64,000 bases of DNA from assembly GCF_014640075.1 (NCBI RefSeq), contig NZ_BMGG01000003.1, positions 495,036 through 559,035 of the forward strand, read 5' to 3'. The translations under genes and the position numbers were made by a program. Positions within the stretch are counted from its first letter, which is position 1. Each line of letters opens with the position of its first letter. This stretch comes from Chelatococcus reniformis. Lineage in GTDB: Bacteria; Pseudomonadota; Alphaproteobacteria; Rhizobiales; Beijerinckiaceae. This document shows, piece by piece, positions 28,075-36,498 of this stretch. The notes beneath the pieces are model-generated. The model saw only the letters and a list, made by a program, of their open reading frames with translations. It was not told where the DNA came from and did not search any database.

Positions 28075-29478
28075 ATGTCCGCTCACGCTTCCCACGACGC
28101 GGCGGTCTACCGCACCATCTGGCGGTGGCATTTCTACGCCGGACTGATCGTCGCGCCGTTCATGCTGGTCCTTGCCGTCACCGGCGCGATCTACCTCTTC
28201 AACGACGAGATCAACGATGTCGTGCAACGCGATCTGCGCTTCGTCACGCCCTATGCCGAGCCTTTGCCGGCGAGCCGCCTCATCGCCGCGGCAATCACCG
28301 CCTCGCCCGGCGGTCGCGCGACACGCATCGACATGCCGGGGAGCCGCGATCGCAGCGCTCAGGTCTTCGTCTCGCCCCAGCATGGCGAGCCGTTCCGTAT
28401 CTTCGTCGATCCCGGCACCGGCAACGTCCTGGGCTCCCACGTCTACGGCCGCACGCTGGTGGGCCTCGCCGACCTTGCGCACGGCTCGCTGATGCTCGGC
28501 CCGCTCGGCGACAATATCGTCGAGCTGGCCGCCTGCTGGGGGTTCATCCTGACTGTCACCGGGCTCTATCTCTGGTGGCCCCGCGGCCGCCGCGGCCTGG
28601 CCGGCACGCTGCTGCCGCGCCTTGCCGCCAGCGGACGCGCCTTCTGGAAGGACCTGCACGCCGTGACCGGCGTGTGGACCGCCCTCCTCATCCTGTTCCT
28701 GATCCTCACGGGACTGCCATGGGCATCGCTCTGGGGCGATCTGCTGCGCCGTGGCACGGACCTCGCCGGCATCGGCTATCCGACAAGCTTTCGGGGCCAC
28801 GGCGCTGTGCCGGCCGCGAGCCCACCGCCCGAAGTCGCCAAGGCGGGACCGTGGACCTTGGCGACGGCGCCCCCGCCACAGTCGGACGAGCACGCTCACC
28901 ATCACGGCGGGGGCCGAGCGACAGGCGCCGCGCCGGGGGCCATGCCGTCCGCTGTCGATGCCGTGGCGGGCGCGCTTGCCGTCCGCGGCATCGGCGGGGC
29001 CTACCGCTTGACACTGCCCAAGGATGGCACCGGCGTCCTCACCGCCGTCATTTACCCGGACCGGCCGCAGGGACAACGCACCCTCTACATCGACCAATAC
29101 TCGGGCCACGTCCTGCGGGAGGTCGGCTTCGCGGACTACGGCTGGGCCGCCAAGGCGGTGGAGATCGGCGTCCAGCTGCACATGGGCAACTACTTCGGAC
29201 GGCTCAACCAGATCGTCATGCTGATCCCCTGCGCCGGCATCGTCGTCCTCTCGACCACGGGGGTCTACATGTGGTGGCGCCGGCGGCCCAAAGGGCGGCT
29301 CGCCGCGCCACGGGCCATCGCTCATCCCAAGCTCAGAACGGTGGCCCTCATCGTCGTCGGACTTGCCATCGTCTTTCCGCTTGCCGGCGCCTCGCTGCTC
29401 ATCGTTCTTGCGCTGGACGCGGCCTATCGCCGGGTCGAGGCATGGATGCAGGTCCCGGGTGCCTCGGCACCGTCATAG
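28075..29478 (+). CDS. PepSY-associated TM (PiuB/FsrB-like) inner-membrane protein
   Basis: The 467-residue protein has the PepSY_TM layout: helix 1 after TIWRWHFYAGLIVAPFMLVLAV, a periplasmic PepSY segment, helix pair around 145-215 (LHAVTGVWTALLILFLILTGLPWASLW), a second PepSY-like segment, and C-terminal helices. Histidines at the ends of helices (WHFYAG; LHAVTG; LHMG) are typical of haem-linked siderophore reductases in this family. A His-rich insert HAHHHGGG near 272-279 could bind metal. It follows the TonB receptor by 63 bp. Its TAG stop is the first triplet of a 105-bp repeat. Confidence 0.88.
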   Translation: MSAHASHDAAVYRTIWRWHFYAGLIVAPFMLVLAVTGAIYLFNDEINDVVQRDLRFVTPYAEPLPASRLIAAAITASPGGRATRIDMPGSRDRSAQVFVSPQHGEPFRIFVDPGTGNVLGSHVYGRTLVGLADLAHGSLMLGPLGDNIVELAACWGFILTVTGLYLWWPRGRRGLAGTLLPRLAASGRAFWKDLHAVTGVWTALLILFLILTGLPWASLWGDLLRRGTDLAGIGYPTSFRGHGAVPAASPPPEVAKAGPWTLATAPPPQSDEHAHHHGGGRATGAAPGAMPSAVDAVAGALAVRGIGGAYRLTLPKDGTGVLTAVIYPDRPQGQRTLYIDQYSGHVLREVGFADYGWAAKAVEIGVQLHMGNYFGRLNQIVMLIPCAGIVVLSTTGVYMWWRRRPKGRLAAPRAIAHPKLRTVALIVVGLAIVFPLAGASLLIVLALDAAYRRVEAWMQVPGASAPS

Positions 29479-29580
29479 AGCGTTATCGAGCGAAGTGGAC
29501 GCCGGTTCGCGTGAAGAAAACGCGATAAATCAAACGGATAGATCATTTCGGCGATTCGAAGAACCGCGGAAATGTTCTGC
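29476..29580 (+). repeat. 105-bp two-hairpin repeat (family A, RIME-like), copy 3 (degraded right end)
   Basis: It starts TAGAGCGTTATCGAGCG and contains the conserved core GTGGACGCCGGTTCGCGTG. The right end reads AATGTTCTGC where other copies have AATGCTCTAG, so the hairpin arms no longer pair fully. The leading TAG is the stop codon of the PepSY-TM gene. Confidence 0.9.
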
Positions 29581-29652
29581 GCGGTGGCGCGGCAACACTG
29601 CGGAGGCGAGGCCGCCGCATCGCTTGCTCCGGCGGGCAGCGCGGAAATGTCT

Positions 29653-30471
29653 TCACCGGCCGGCCGAAGCGGCCTGCCCGGGCGGTGATGCTCCTGGCTG
29701 CGGCGTGCCGGCATCGTGGTCAGCCGGGCCCAGGAAGCCGCGCAGAAACTCCACCGGCATGGGGAAGACGATGGTGGAGTTCTTGTCGCCGGCGATGTCG
29801 TAGAGCGTCGAGAGATAGCGCAGCTGCATGGCCTGCGGCAGCTTGGCCAGGGTCGTGGCCGCCTCCACCAGGCGCTCGGCGGCCTGCTGCTCGCCCTCGG
29901 CGTTGATGATGCGGGCGCGCCGGTTGCGCTCGGCCTCCGCCTGGCGGGCGATGGCGCGCACCATGCTGTCGTCGATGTCGACGCGCTTGATCTCCACATT
30001 CGCCACCTTGATCCCCCAGGCGTCGGTTTGATTGTCGAGGATCTCCTGGAGGTCGGCGTTGAGCTTGTCGCGCTCCGCCAGCATGTCGTCGAGGTCGTGC
30101 TTGCCGAGCACCGAGCGCAGCGTCGTCTGGGCGAGTTGGCTGGTCGCCGCCATGTAGTCCTCCACCTGGATCACCGCCTTGTCGGGCTCGATGACGCGGA
30201 AATAGAGCACGGCGTTCACCTTCACCGAGACGTTGTCGCGCGAGATGACGTCCTGCGCCGGCACGTCGAGGACGATGGTGCGCAGCTGCACGCGTACCAG
30301 TTGCTGGACGAAGGGGACGAGGACGACGAGGCCCGGCCCCTTCACGCCGGAGAAGCGGCCGAGGGTGAAGACGACGCCGCGCTCGTACTCGCGCAGGATC
30401 CGGATGCTCGTCAGCACGACGACGAGAACGAGGAAGACGATCGCGACGAGGGGTACGAGGGCGAGGGTCAT
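29653..30471 (-). CDS. slipin (stomatin-like, SPFH/Band 7) protein
   Basis: A 272-residue protein with an N-terminal membrane helix (LVPLVAIVFLVLVVVLTSI). A Band 7 domain follows (EYERGVVFTLGRFSGVKGPGLVVLVPFVQ, then RVQLRTIVLDVPAQDVISRDNV and YFRVIEPDKAVIQVEDY). A coiled-coil helix (ARQAEAERNRRARIINAEGEQQA) and a short Pro-rich tail complete it. Slipins scaffold membrane microdomains. The start overlaps the stop of the NfeD-type protease gene by four bases, the classic NfeD-slipin operon in which the protease cleaves the slipin. Confidence 0.93.
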   Translation of the reverse strand: MTLALVPLVAIVFLVLVVVLTSIRILREYERGVVFTLGRFSGVKGPGLVVLVPFVQQLVRVQLRTIVLDVPAQDVISRDNVSVKVNAVLYFRVIEPDKAVIQVEDYMAATSQLAQTTLRSVLGKHDLDDMLAERDKLNADLQEILDNQTDAWGIKVANVEIKRVDIDDSMVRAIARQAEAERNRRARIINAEGEQQAAERLVEAATTLAKLPQAMQLRYLSTLYDIAGDKNSTIVFPMPVEFLRGFLGPADHDAGTPQPGASPPGQAASAGR

Positions 30472-31907
30472 GGGCGCTCTCCGTCAGGCTCGCGACCGCC
30501 GTCGGGAGCCACGAGTAGGACGAGGCGGTCGCGGCCGGTCACGCGCACGCGCCGGCCCGGCGCGAGAGGGACGGCGCCAACCGCGCGCGCCTGCCAGCGC
30601 TCGCCGTGGACGCGCACTTCGCCGCGCACGCCGGCCCAGCTCAGCACCGTGCCGGGCTCGCCGACCATGGCCTCCCCGCCCGTCACCGGACGACGCCGAT
30701 GGGCCCGAACCACCGCCGCCAGCATCACCGCGAACAGCACCGCGGTCACGGCCGTCGACGCCGCCACGACCAGTGGCGATACGGCGATGCCGGACTGCTC
30801 GTTGAACAGCAGGAGGGAGCCCAGCGCGAATGCGACGATGCCGCCGGCGCCGAGAATGAACGTGGGCGCCATCGCCTCCATGGCCAAGAGGGCCATGCCC
30901 AGGAGGATCAGGCCCAGTCCCGCATAGTTGACGGGCAAGAGATTGAAGGCAAAGAGGCCGACGAGCAGCGCGATCGATCCGACCACGCCAGGCACCACCG
31001 TGCCCGGGTTCATGAACTCGAGAATGATACCGTAGATGCCGACGAGAAGGAGGATGTAGGCCATATTCGGATCGGTGATGACGCCGAGCAACGCCGTCCG
31101 CCAGCCGGGCCGCTCAACGACCGGAGTGAGCCCTGCGGTGTCCAGGGTGACGGTGCGGCCGCCAACGCCCACGCGCCGCCCCTGCGCCTTGGCCAGCAGG
31201 TCCCCGACGTCGTTCGCCACGATTTCGACTACGCGACGCTCCAGCGCTGCGCCAGCGGACAGGCTGGCGGCCTGGCGCACGGCCTCCTCGCCCCAGTCCG
31301 CGTCGCGCCCGCGCAGCTCCGCCAGACCGCGGATGAAGGCCGCGGCGTCGTTCACCGCCTTTGCCGCGGCGGCATCCGCCGGCGACTCGCCGCCCTTGTC
31401 GTCCTTGCCGCTTCCTCCGGGCAAGCCGCCCCCCAGCTGGATCGGCGTGGCGGCACCGAGACTGGTGCCCGGCGCCATGGCCGCCAGGTGGCAGGCGTAG
31501 AGGATGTAGGTGCCGGCGCTCGCCGCTCGCGCGCCGCTCGGCGCGACGTAGCCGATGACCGGCACCGGCGAGGCGAGGATGTCGCGCACGATGTCGCGCG
31601 TGCTCGAGGCGAGGCCGCCCGGCGTATCCAGACGCAGAACGACGACCGCGGCCCCGCGCGCGCCGGCGCTGGCGAGGGCGTGCCGCAGGTATTCGGTCGT
31701 CGCCGGGCCGATGGCTCCAGCGACGTCGACGACGAGGGCCGAGCGTTCGGCCGGCATGGGGCTCGCTTGCGCATGAGCCGCGCGCGGCAAGCTCATGGAC
31801 AGCCCGGCGATGACAAGCAGCAGCGTACTCAGGCGCGCCATGCCGCGGACGAGCCGCGGGACGGCCGCCGGGGAGAGGACAGGACGATGCGCCGGCCGAT
31901 GGGGCAC
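30468..31907 (-). CDS. NfeD-family membrane-bound serine protease (slipin partner)
   Basis: From the GTG at 31907 (GGAGG upstream) the product is 479 residues; the ATG at 31841 is an alternative just before the signal peptide (LSTLLLVIAGLSMSLPRAAHAQ). A ClpP/crotonase-like protease domain follows, with VVVLRLDTPGGLASSTRDIVRDIL and the Ser-containing YVAPSGARAASAGTYILYA, an acidic Gly-rich insert and a Lys-containing helix (AAAKAVNDAAAFI). Four membrane helices and a C-terminal OB-fold NfeD domain (GEPGTVLSWAGVRGEVRVHGERW) end it. It is translationally coupled to the slipin gene. Confidence 0.9.
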   Translation of the reverse strand: MPHRPAHRPVLSPAAVPRLVRGMARLSTLLLVIAGLSMSLPRAAHAQASPMPAERSALVVDVAGAIGPATTEYLRHALASAGARGAAVVVLRLDTPGGLASSTRDIVRDILASPVPVIGYVAPSGARAASAGTYILYACHLAAMAPGTSLGAATPIQLGGGLPGGSGKDDKGGESPADAAAAKAVNDAAAFIRGLAELRGRDADWGEEAVRQAASLSAGAALERRVVEIVANDVGDLLAKAQGRRVGVGGRTVTLDTAGLTPVVERPGWRTALLGVITDPNMAYILLLVGIYGIILEFMNPGTVVPGVVGSIALLVGLFAFNLLPVNYAGLGLILLGMALLAMEAMAPTFILGAGGIVAFALGSLLLFNEQSGIAVSPLVVAASTAVTAVLFAVMLAAVVRAHRRRPVTGGEAMVGEPGTVLSWAGVRGEVRVHGERWQARAVGAVPLAPGRRVRVTGRDRLVLLVAPDGGREPDGERP

Positions 31908-32007
31908 GCTGGGGCGCCCTCCGTTGCATCCCTCTAGATGGGATCGGCGCGCGCATTTCCCAATCGGATGCGATCAACCCGTCGGCGGGATCGATGGGCT
32001 TTGCGCG

Positions 32008-32721
32008 TCAGGCCCGCCGGGGCGGGGACATCGGCCGGGGACGGACGCCGGTGCCCGTCGCCACCCAGATGACGTGCCGCGCGCCCCCTCCCCCGTGCAC
32101 GGCGCGCGCCCTCATCTCCTCGACAGCGAAGCCCACCTTGCGCAGGCGCTGGGTGAAGCTGCGGTCCGGCCCTGCCGACCAGACGGCCAGGATGCCGCCA
32201 GGCTTGAGCGCCCGCTTGGCGGCACCAAGCCCGGCGACGTCATAAAGACCGTCGTTGGCCGCGCGCGTGAGGCCCTCGGGGCCGTTGTCGACATCGAGCA
32301 GGATGGCATCCCAGGTAGCGCGGCCACCGCCGATGAGGTCGCTCACGTCGGCGACGCGAATGTCGACGCGCGGATCGGTCAGGCTGTCGCCGAAGACCTC
32401 GGCGAGCGGCCCCCGCGCCCAATCGACGACGGCAGGCACCAGCTCGGCAACGGTGATGCGGCTCTCCGCCGGCAGGCCGCCGGCGAGCGCCGCGCGCAGG
32501 GTGAAGCCCATGCCGAGGCCGCCAATGAGCAGATGAGGCCGGCCGCGGCCGCGGATGCGCTCGCAGGCGACAGTGGCGAGCGCCTGTTCGGAGCCGCTGA
32601 CACGACTGTTCATCAGCTCGATCGCCCCGGACATGATGGAGAACTCGCCGCCGCGCCGCTTCAGCCGCAGCTCGCCGCCGCCGGGCATGGTCGCAGTGTC
32701 GAGCTGGACCCAGGGAATCAC
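32008..32721 (-). CDS. spermidine synthase-like (class I SAM-fold) protein
   Basis: The 237-residue protein has the spermidine-synthase-like Rossmann fold: HLLIGGLGMGFTLRAALAG (the SAM or dcSAM loop), ITVAELVPAVVDWARG, DPRVDIRVADVSDLI, and WDAILLDVDNGPEGLTRAANDGLYD. It lacks the N-terminal beta domain of full aminopropyltransferases. It may be a methyltransferase or an SpeE-like protein of unassigned substrate. It is divergent from the ABC-F gene across 140 bp. Confidence 0.78.
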   Translation of the reverse strand: MIPWVQLDTATMPGGGELRLKRRGGEFSIMSGAIELMNSRVSGSEQALATVACERIRGRGRPHLLIGGLGMGFTLRAALAGGLPAESRITVAELVPAVVDWARGPLAEVFGDSLTDPRVDIRVADVSDLIGGGRATWDAILLDVDNGPEGLTRAANDGLYDVAGLGAAKRALKPGGILAVWSAGPDRSFTQRLRKVGFAVEEMRARAVHGGGGARHVIWVATGTGVRPRPMSPPRRA

Positions 32722-32861
32722 GATGCCACCCTTCCGTCCGCGGGATGAAGCACCACCGCGCTGAACGGGCTGCCTTAGCCGAATGCGGCTTTACTGCCCA
32801 GCGCGAACGTCAGCGCCCCGTGCCATAAGGGCGCCGCCCGCCGCCCGCACATCGTGAGCCC

Positions 32862-34484
32862 ATGATTCGTCTCGAGAGCATCAGCAAGCAGAACGGCCAC
32901 CAGATCCTGTTCATCGAGGCCTCCGCGGCCCTCCAGAGGGGGGAGAAGGTCGGCCTCGTCGGCCCCAACGGCAGCGGCAAGACCACCCTCTTCCGCATGA
33001 TCACGGGACAGGAGCATCCGGACGAGGGCCAGGTGGCCGTCGATCGCGGCGTCACCATCGGTTACTTCAGCCAGGACGTGGGGGACATGGCGGGCCGCAG
33101 CGCCGTCGCCGAGGTGATGGACGGCGCCGGCCCGGTCAGCGTCGTCGCGGCCGAACTGAAGGAGCTGGAGGCCGCCATGGCCGATCCGGACCGGGCCGAC
33201 GAGATCGACGAGATCGTGGCCCACTACGGCGAGGTGCAGGCTCGCTTCGAGGAGCTGGACGGCTACGCTCTGGACGGGCGCGCGCGCGAGGTCCTGGCCG
33301 GATTGAGCTTCACCCAGGAGATGATGGACGGCGACACGGGCGCCCTGTCCGGCGGCTGGAAGATGCGCGTGGCGCTCGCTCGCATCCTCCTCATGCGGCC
33401 CGACGTCATGCTGCTGGACGAGCCGAGCAACCACCTGGACCTGGAGAGCCTGATCTGGCTGGAGGACTTTCTCAAGTCCTATGACGGCGCCCTGCTAATG
33501 ACCTCGCACGACCGCGCGTTCATGAATCGCATCATCACCAAGGTGGTGGAAATCGACGGCGGCGCGCTCACGGCCTACGCCCGCGACTACGAATTCTACG
33601 AGCAGCAGCGCGCGCTCAACGAGAAGCAGCAGCAGGCCCAATTCGAGCGTCAGCAGGCGATGCTGGCCAAGGAGATCAAGTTCATCGAGCGCTTCAAGGC
33701 GCGCGCCTCCCATGCGGCGCAGGTGCAGAGCCGCATCAAGAAGCTCGACAAGATCGACCGGGTGGAGCCGCCCAAGCGCCGGCAGACGGTCCTGTTCGAG
33801 TTCCCGCCGGCGCCCCGCTCGGGCGAGGACGTGGTCAGCCTGAAGGATGTGCACAAGAGCTATGGCGGCCGGCGCATCTACGAGGGCTTGGACTTCCTGG
33901 TGCGCCGCCGGGAGCGCTGGTGCGTCATGGGCATCAACGGCGCCGGCAAGTCGACGCTGCTGAAGCTGGTGGCGGGCACGGCCGAGCCCGACCAAGGCAC
34001 TGTGGCCGTGGGCAGCAGCGTCAGGATGGGCTATTTCGCGCAGCATGCCATGGAGCTGCTCGACGGTGAGCACAGCGTGTTCCAGTCGCTGGAGGACGCC
34101 TTTCCCCAGGCCGGGCAAGGCTCGCTGCGCGCGCTGGCCGGCTGCTTCGGCTTCTCCGGCGACGACGTGGAGAAGCGGTGCCGCGTGCTGTCGGGCGGCG
34201 AGAAGGCCCGGCTGGTGATGGCGAAGATGCTCTACAATCCGCCCAACCTCCTGGTGCTGGACGAGCCCACCAACCACCTGGACATGGCGACCAAGGAGAT
34301 GCTCATCGCGGCGCTGTCGCAATACGACGGCTCGATGCTGTTCGTCTCGCACGACCGCCACTTCCTGGCGGCCCTGTCGAACCGGGTGCTGGAGCTGACG
34401 CCCGACGGCGTGCACCACTACGGCGGCGGCTACACCGAGTACGTCGCCCGCACCGGCCAGGAGGCGCCGGGCCTGCGGGGCTGA
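32862..34484 (+). CDS. ABC-F family ATPase
   Basis: This 540-residue soluble protein has two ABC domains and no membrane segment. Domain 1 has Walker A GPNGSGKTT (34-42), signature LSGGWKMRVALAR and Walker B VMLLDEPSNHLD. A charged inter-domain linker (YEQQRALNEKQQQAQFERQQ) follows. Domain 2 has Walker A GINGAGKST near 357, LSGGEKARLVMAK and LLVLDEPTNHLD. ABC-F proteins bind the ribosome E site and relieve stalls or act as regulators. I cannot assign it to a named subfamily. Confidence 0.93.
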   Translation: MIRLESISKQNGHQILFIEASAALQRGEKVGLVGPNGSGKTTLFRMITGQEHPDEGQVAVDRGVTIGYFSQDVGDMAGRSAVAEVMDGAGPVSVVAAELKELEAAMADPDRADEIDEIVAHYGEVQARFEELDGYALDGRAREVLAGLSFTQEMMDGDTGALSGGWKMRVALARILLMRPDVMLLDEPSNHLDLESLIWLEDFLKSYDGALLMTSHDRAFMNRIITKVVEIDGGALTAYARDYEFYEQQRALNEKQQQAQFERQQAMLAKEIKFIERFKARASHAAQVQSRIKKLDKIDRVEPPKRRQTVLFEFPPAPRSGEDVVSLKDVHKSYGGRRIYEGLDFLVRRRERWCVMGINGAGKSTLLKLVAGTAEPDQGTVAVGSSVRMGYFAQHAMELLDGEHSVFQSLEDAFPQAGQGSLRALAGCFGFSGDDVEKRCRVLSGGEKARLVMAKMLYNPPNLLVLDEPTNHLDMATKEMLIAALSQYDGSMLFVSHDRHFLAALSNRVLELTPDGVHHYGGGYTEYVARTGQEAPGLRG

Positions 34485-34516
34485 GACCCGCTGGCGACGG
34501 GCCGCGCGCACCACCG

Positions 34517-34555
34517 GGGAGCACCGGGCGCTTGCGCGCCCGTCGCGGTGCTCCC
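34517..34555 (+). terminator. long stem-loop after the ABC-F gene
   Basis: Outer arms GGGAGCACCG (34517-34526) and CGGTGCTCCC (34546-34555) pair perfectly over 10 bp. An inner GGGCGC-TTGC-GCGCCC hairpin nests between them. It starts 33 bp after the stop codon, but only a weak T-containing tail (GTATT) follows. It is a probable transcription terminator. Confidence 0.6.
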
Positions 34556-34577
34556 GTATTGAGCTCACGTCAGGTCA

Positions 34578-34640
34578 AGAGCATGTCCCGACCAGATGGA
34601 TCATCGGACCGGGTGGAATTGACTCCAGTTTTTTAGTCCG
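34578..34640. repeat. degraded family-B-like palindrome
   Basis: The segment AGAGCATGTCCCGACCAGATGG and the following GACCGGGTGGAATTGACTCC echo the GAGCATTTC and GGGTGGAACCAC modules of the intact family-B and ispB-upstream elements. Arms no longer pair well. A family A copy follows about 55 bp later. Confidence 0.35.
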
Positions 34641-34694
34641 TGTTGCCTCTATCCGATCGGACGCCGCCGATGGAGGCATGCAGAGGTGCGCCTC

Positions 34695-34799
34695 TAGAGC
34701 GTTTTCGAGCGAAGTGGACGCCGGTTCGCGTGAAGAAAACGCGGCAAATCAAACAGATAGAGCATTTCGGCGATTCGAAGAAACGCGGAGATACTCTAG
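34695..34799 (+). repeat. 105-bp two-hairpin repeat (family A, RIME-like), copy 4
   Basis: It starts TAGAGCGTTTTCGAGCG and ends GATACTCTAG. The right-hand CTA (34796-34798) is the stop codon of the minus-strand FadL-type porin gene, so here the 3' end of the element supplies the stop. Confidence 0.92.
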
Positions 34800-36100
34800 T
34801 GCAGCAGCGGCGTCGACTCGCCGAACACGTAGCGGAAGCTGACCGAGACGATGTCGGCGCTGGCATCGGTCACGCCTGCGAAAGCGATGTTGCCGACATT
34901 GTAGTCGCGCCCTGCGCCCGACTGGATCCGGTTCCGGTCGAGGAAGAAATGCGAATAGGCGAGGCTGAGCGTCAGCTTATCGCTCCAGCGGTAGCTCGCG
35001 CCGACCGAGAGGTTGACGCGATCGCCGTCCGGCAGGCGCACCGAGCGGTTCGAGAAATCGATCGGCGAGACCTCGTAGGCGAGGCCGCCGCGCACCGTCA
35101 GGCGCGGCGACCAGTCGTACTCGGCGCCAATCGAATAGGTGAACCCGTCCTTGTAGTTCAGCGGCAGCGTGCTCACCGGCACGCCGAGGGTCCGCGAGAC
35201 GATGCCGACCGTGCCGAGCCGGCTCCAGTTGTCCCACTCGAAACCGAGATCGACCCGGACGTTCGGGGCCACCACCTGGCTCAGGCCGACGCTGACCTTC
35301 TCGGGTGTGTTGAGGTTCGAGGTGACCTGCCCGGCGGTGCGGGCGAGCGCCGCCAGCGGCACTCCGATCGAGCCCTCGATGTCATGATGGATCGACGAGC
35401 GGTAGCCGATGCCGAGGACCGTGCCGGCACGCGGGGTAATCGTGGCGCCCGCGGTGAAGCCGACGCCCCAGGATTCGCCCTTGAGGAAGGCGCTCGGATA
35501 GGCTGTGGGCAGGATGCCGGGAATCGGCGTGGCTTGCCGCAGGTTGAGGCGGAAAACCTCGACGGTCGGCCCGGCCGCGACCGAGAGCCACTCGTTGACC
35601 TTGAAGCCGACGACCGGGTTGAGGGCGAGCGAGAAGATGCGCGAGGAACGTCCGTAGGCCTCGCCTGCCCAGGTCTGGTCCGGCTTGGTCGCGAGGCCGA
35701 AGGGCGCACCGGCCGAGAGGCCGACCCAAAGCCGGTCGTTGATCTGGTAGGAGGTGGCGCCCGCCGGGACCAGGGCCCCCTGCCCGATGTCGCCCGAGCC
35801 GCCGAGCGGCAGAAAGTTCGGATGGGTACCCGCCGTCGGCTGGATCTTCGCCGACAGGTTGATGAAGGTGAGGTTCTGCTCCGTCACCCAGCCCGGCCGC
35901 ATGGTGATCACCGCCGGATTCCAGAACATCGAGGAGACGCCGCCGGAGCCGGCCGCGGCGCCGGCGAACGCCATGCCCTGCGCCTCGGTGCTCTGCTCAC
36001 GGATACCGAAGGCGCCGGCCAGGCCCTCCGTGGTACCGGCGGCAAGCAATCCACCGGCAGCAACGCTCGCCAGCGCGAGCGGCCGAACCCAACCAGTCAT
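34796..36100 (-). CDS. OmpP1/FadL/TodX-family outer-membrane transporter
   Basis: Starting at the ATG at 36100 (GGGGGCC upstream) it encodes 434 residues with a signal peptide (PLALASVAAGGLLAAGTTEGLA). The FadL N-terminal hatch pattern follows (AFGIREQSTEAQGMAFAGAAA, then SSMFWNPAVIT), and a 14-strand barrel with alternating hydrophobic strands ends VSFRYVFGE. The family imports long-chain fatty acids or hydrophobic aromatics across the outer membrane. No partner gene is adjacent. The TAG stop lies inside a 105-bp repeat, leaving a short tail STPLLH after the last strand. Confidence 0.9.
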   Translation of the reverse strand: MTGWVRPLALASVAAGGLLAAGTTEGLAGAFGIREQSTEAQGMAFAGAAAGSGGVSSMFWNPAVITMRPGWVTEQNLTFINLSAKIQPTAGTHPNFLPLGGSGDIGQGALVPAGATSYQINDRLWVGLSAGAPFGLATKPDQTWAGEAYGRSSRIFSLALNPVVGFKVNEWLSVAAGPTVEVFRLNLRQATPIPGILPTAYPSAFLKGESWGVGFTAGATITPRAGTVLGIGYRSSIHHDIEGSIGVPLAALARTAGQVTSNLNTPEKVSVGLSQVVAPNVRVDLGFEWDNWSRLGTVGIVSRTLGVPVSTLPLNYKDGFTYSIGAEYDWSPRLTVRGGLAYEVSPIDFSNRSVRLPDGDRVNLSVGASYRWSDKLTLSLAYSHFFLDRNRIQSGAGRDYNVGNIAFAGVTDASADIVSVSFRYVFGESTPLLH

Positions 36101-36498
36101 CGTACCAGGCCCCCAAATCATGTTCGACAATGCCGGATTCCCGTTGGTCGTCGGGCTCCGGCTCCCCCGGAGCGACCATGAACGAACCCTGTCATTTCGG
36201 CAAGCAAATTAAGACAAGTCTATCTGAAGTATAATTTTTCCAGATACGAACTTACATCAGCTCAGATCGGCAATGGACAATCTCCACGGCCTCGCATGAC
36301 TGATCAATGGGCGCCTGCGCGAGCTGCGGAAACTGGTGAAGCCTGGCATCGAGGTCGCGTTGCCTGGCACCGACGATGGCTGTGATCGCGGGTCATCCGG
36401 CGTGGGCGTAACGGCTGTTCTGCGTCGGACGGGCTCGCCATCGCGCCCGGTCGGAGCCATATCTGAACCATGACGTCGCCTCCAGGAAATGACGGCTG
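36101..36498. other. 398-bp divergent intergenic region with an A+T-rich core
   Basis: Around 36200-36260 the sequence is markedly A+T-rich. TATAAT occurs at 36230-36235, inside an inverted repeat TATCTG (36221-36226) ... CAGATA (36241-36246). This is a plausible promoter/operator for one of the divergent genes, but no clear -35 element was found. I see no gene in the rest. Confidence 0.4.

Noticed and set aside
27265-29325. A 686-codon minus-strand frame opposite the TonB receptor and PepSY-TM genes
   Set aside because: Antisense shadow of two well-supported genes.
34695-34866. Short coding frames inside the 105-bp repeats as independent genes
   Set aside because: The same peptide recurs in several copies because the element itself is open in one frame; there are no ribosome-binding sites, except where the element is part of the autotransporter gene.
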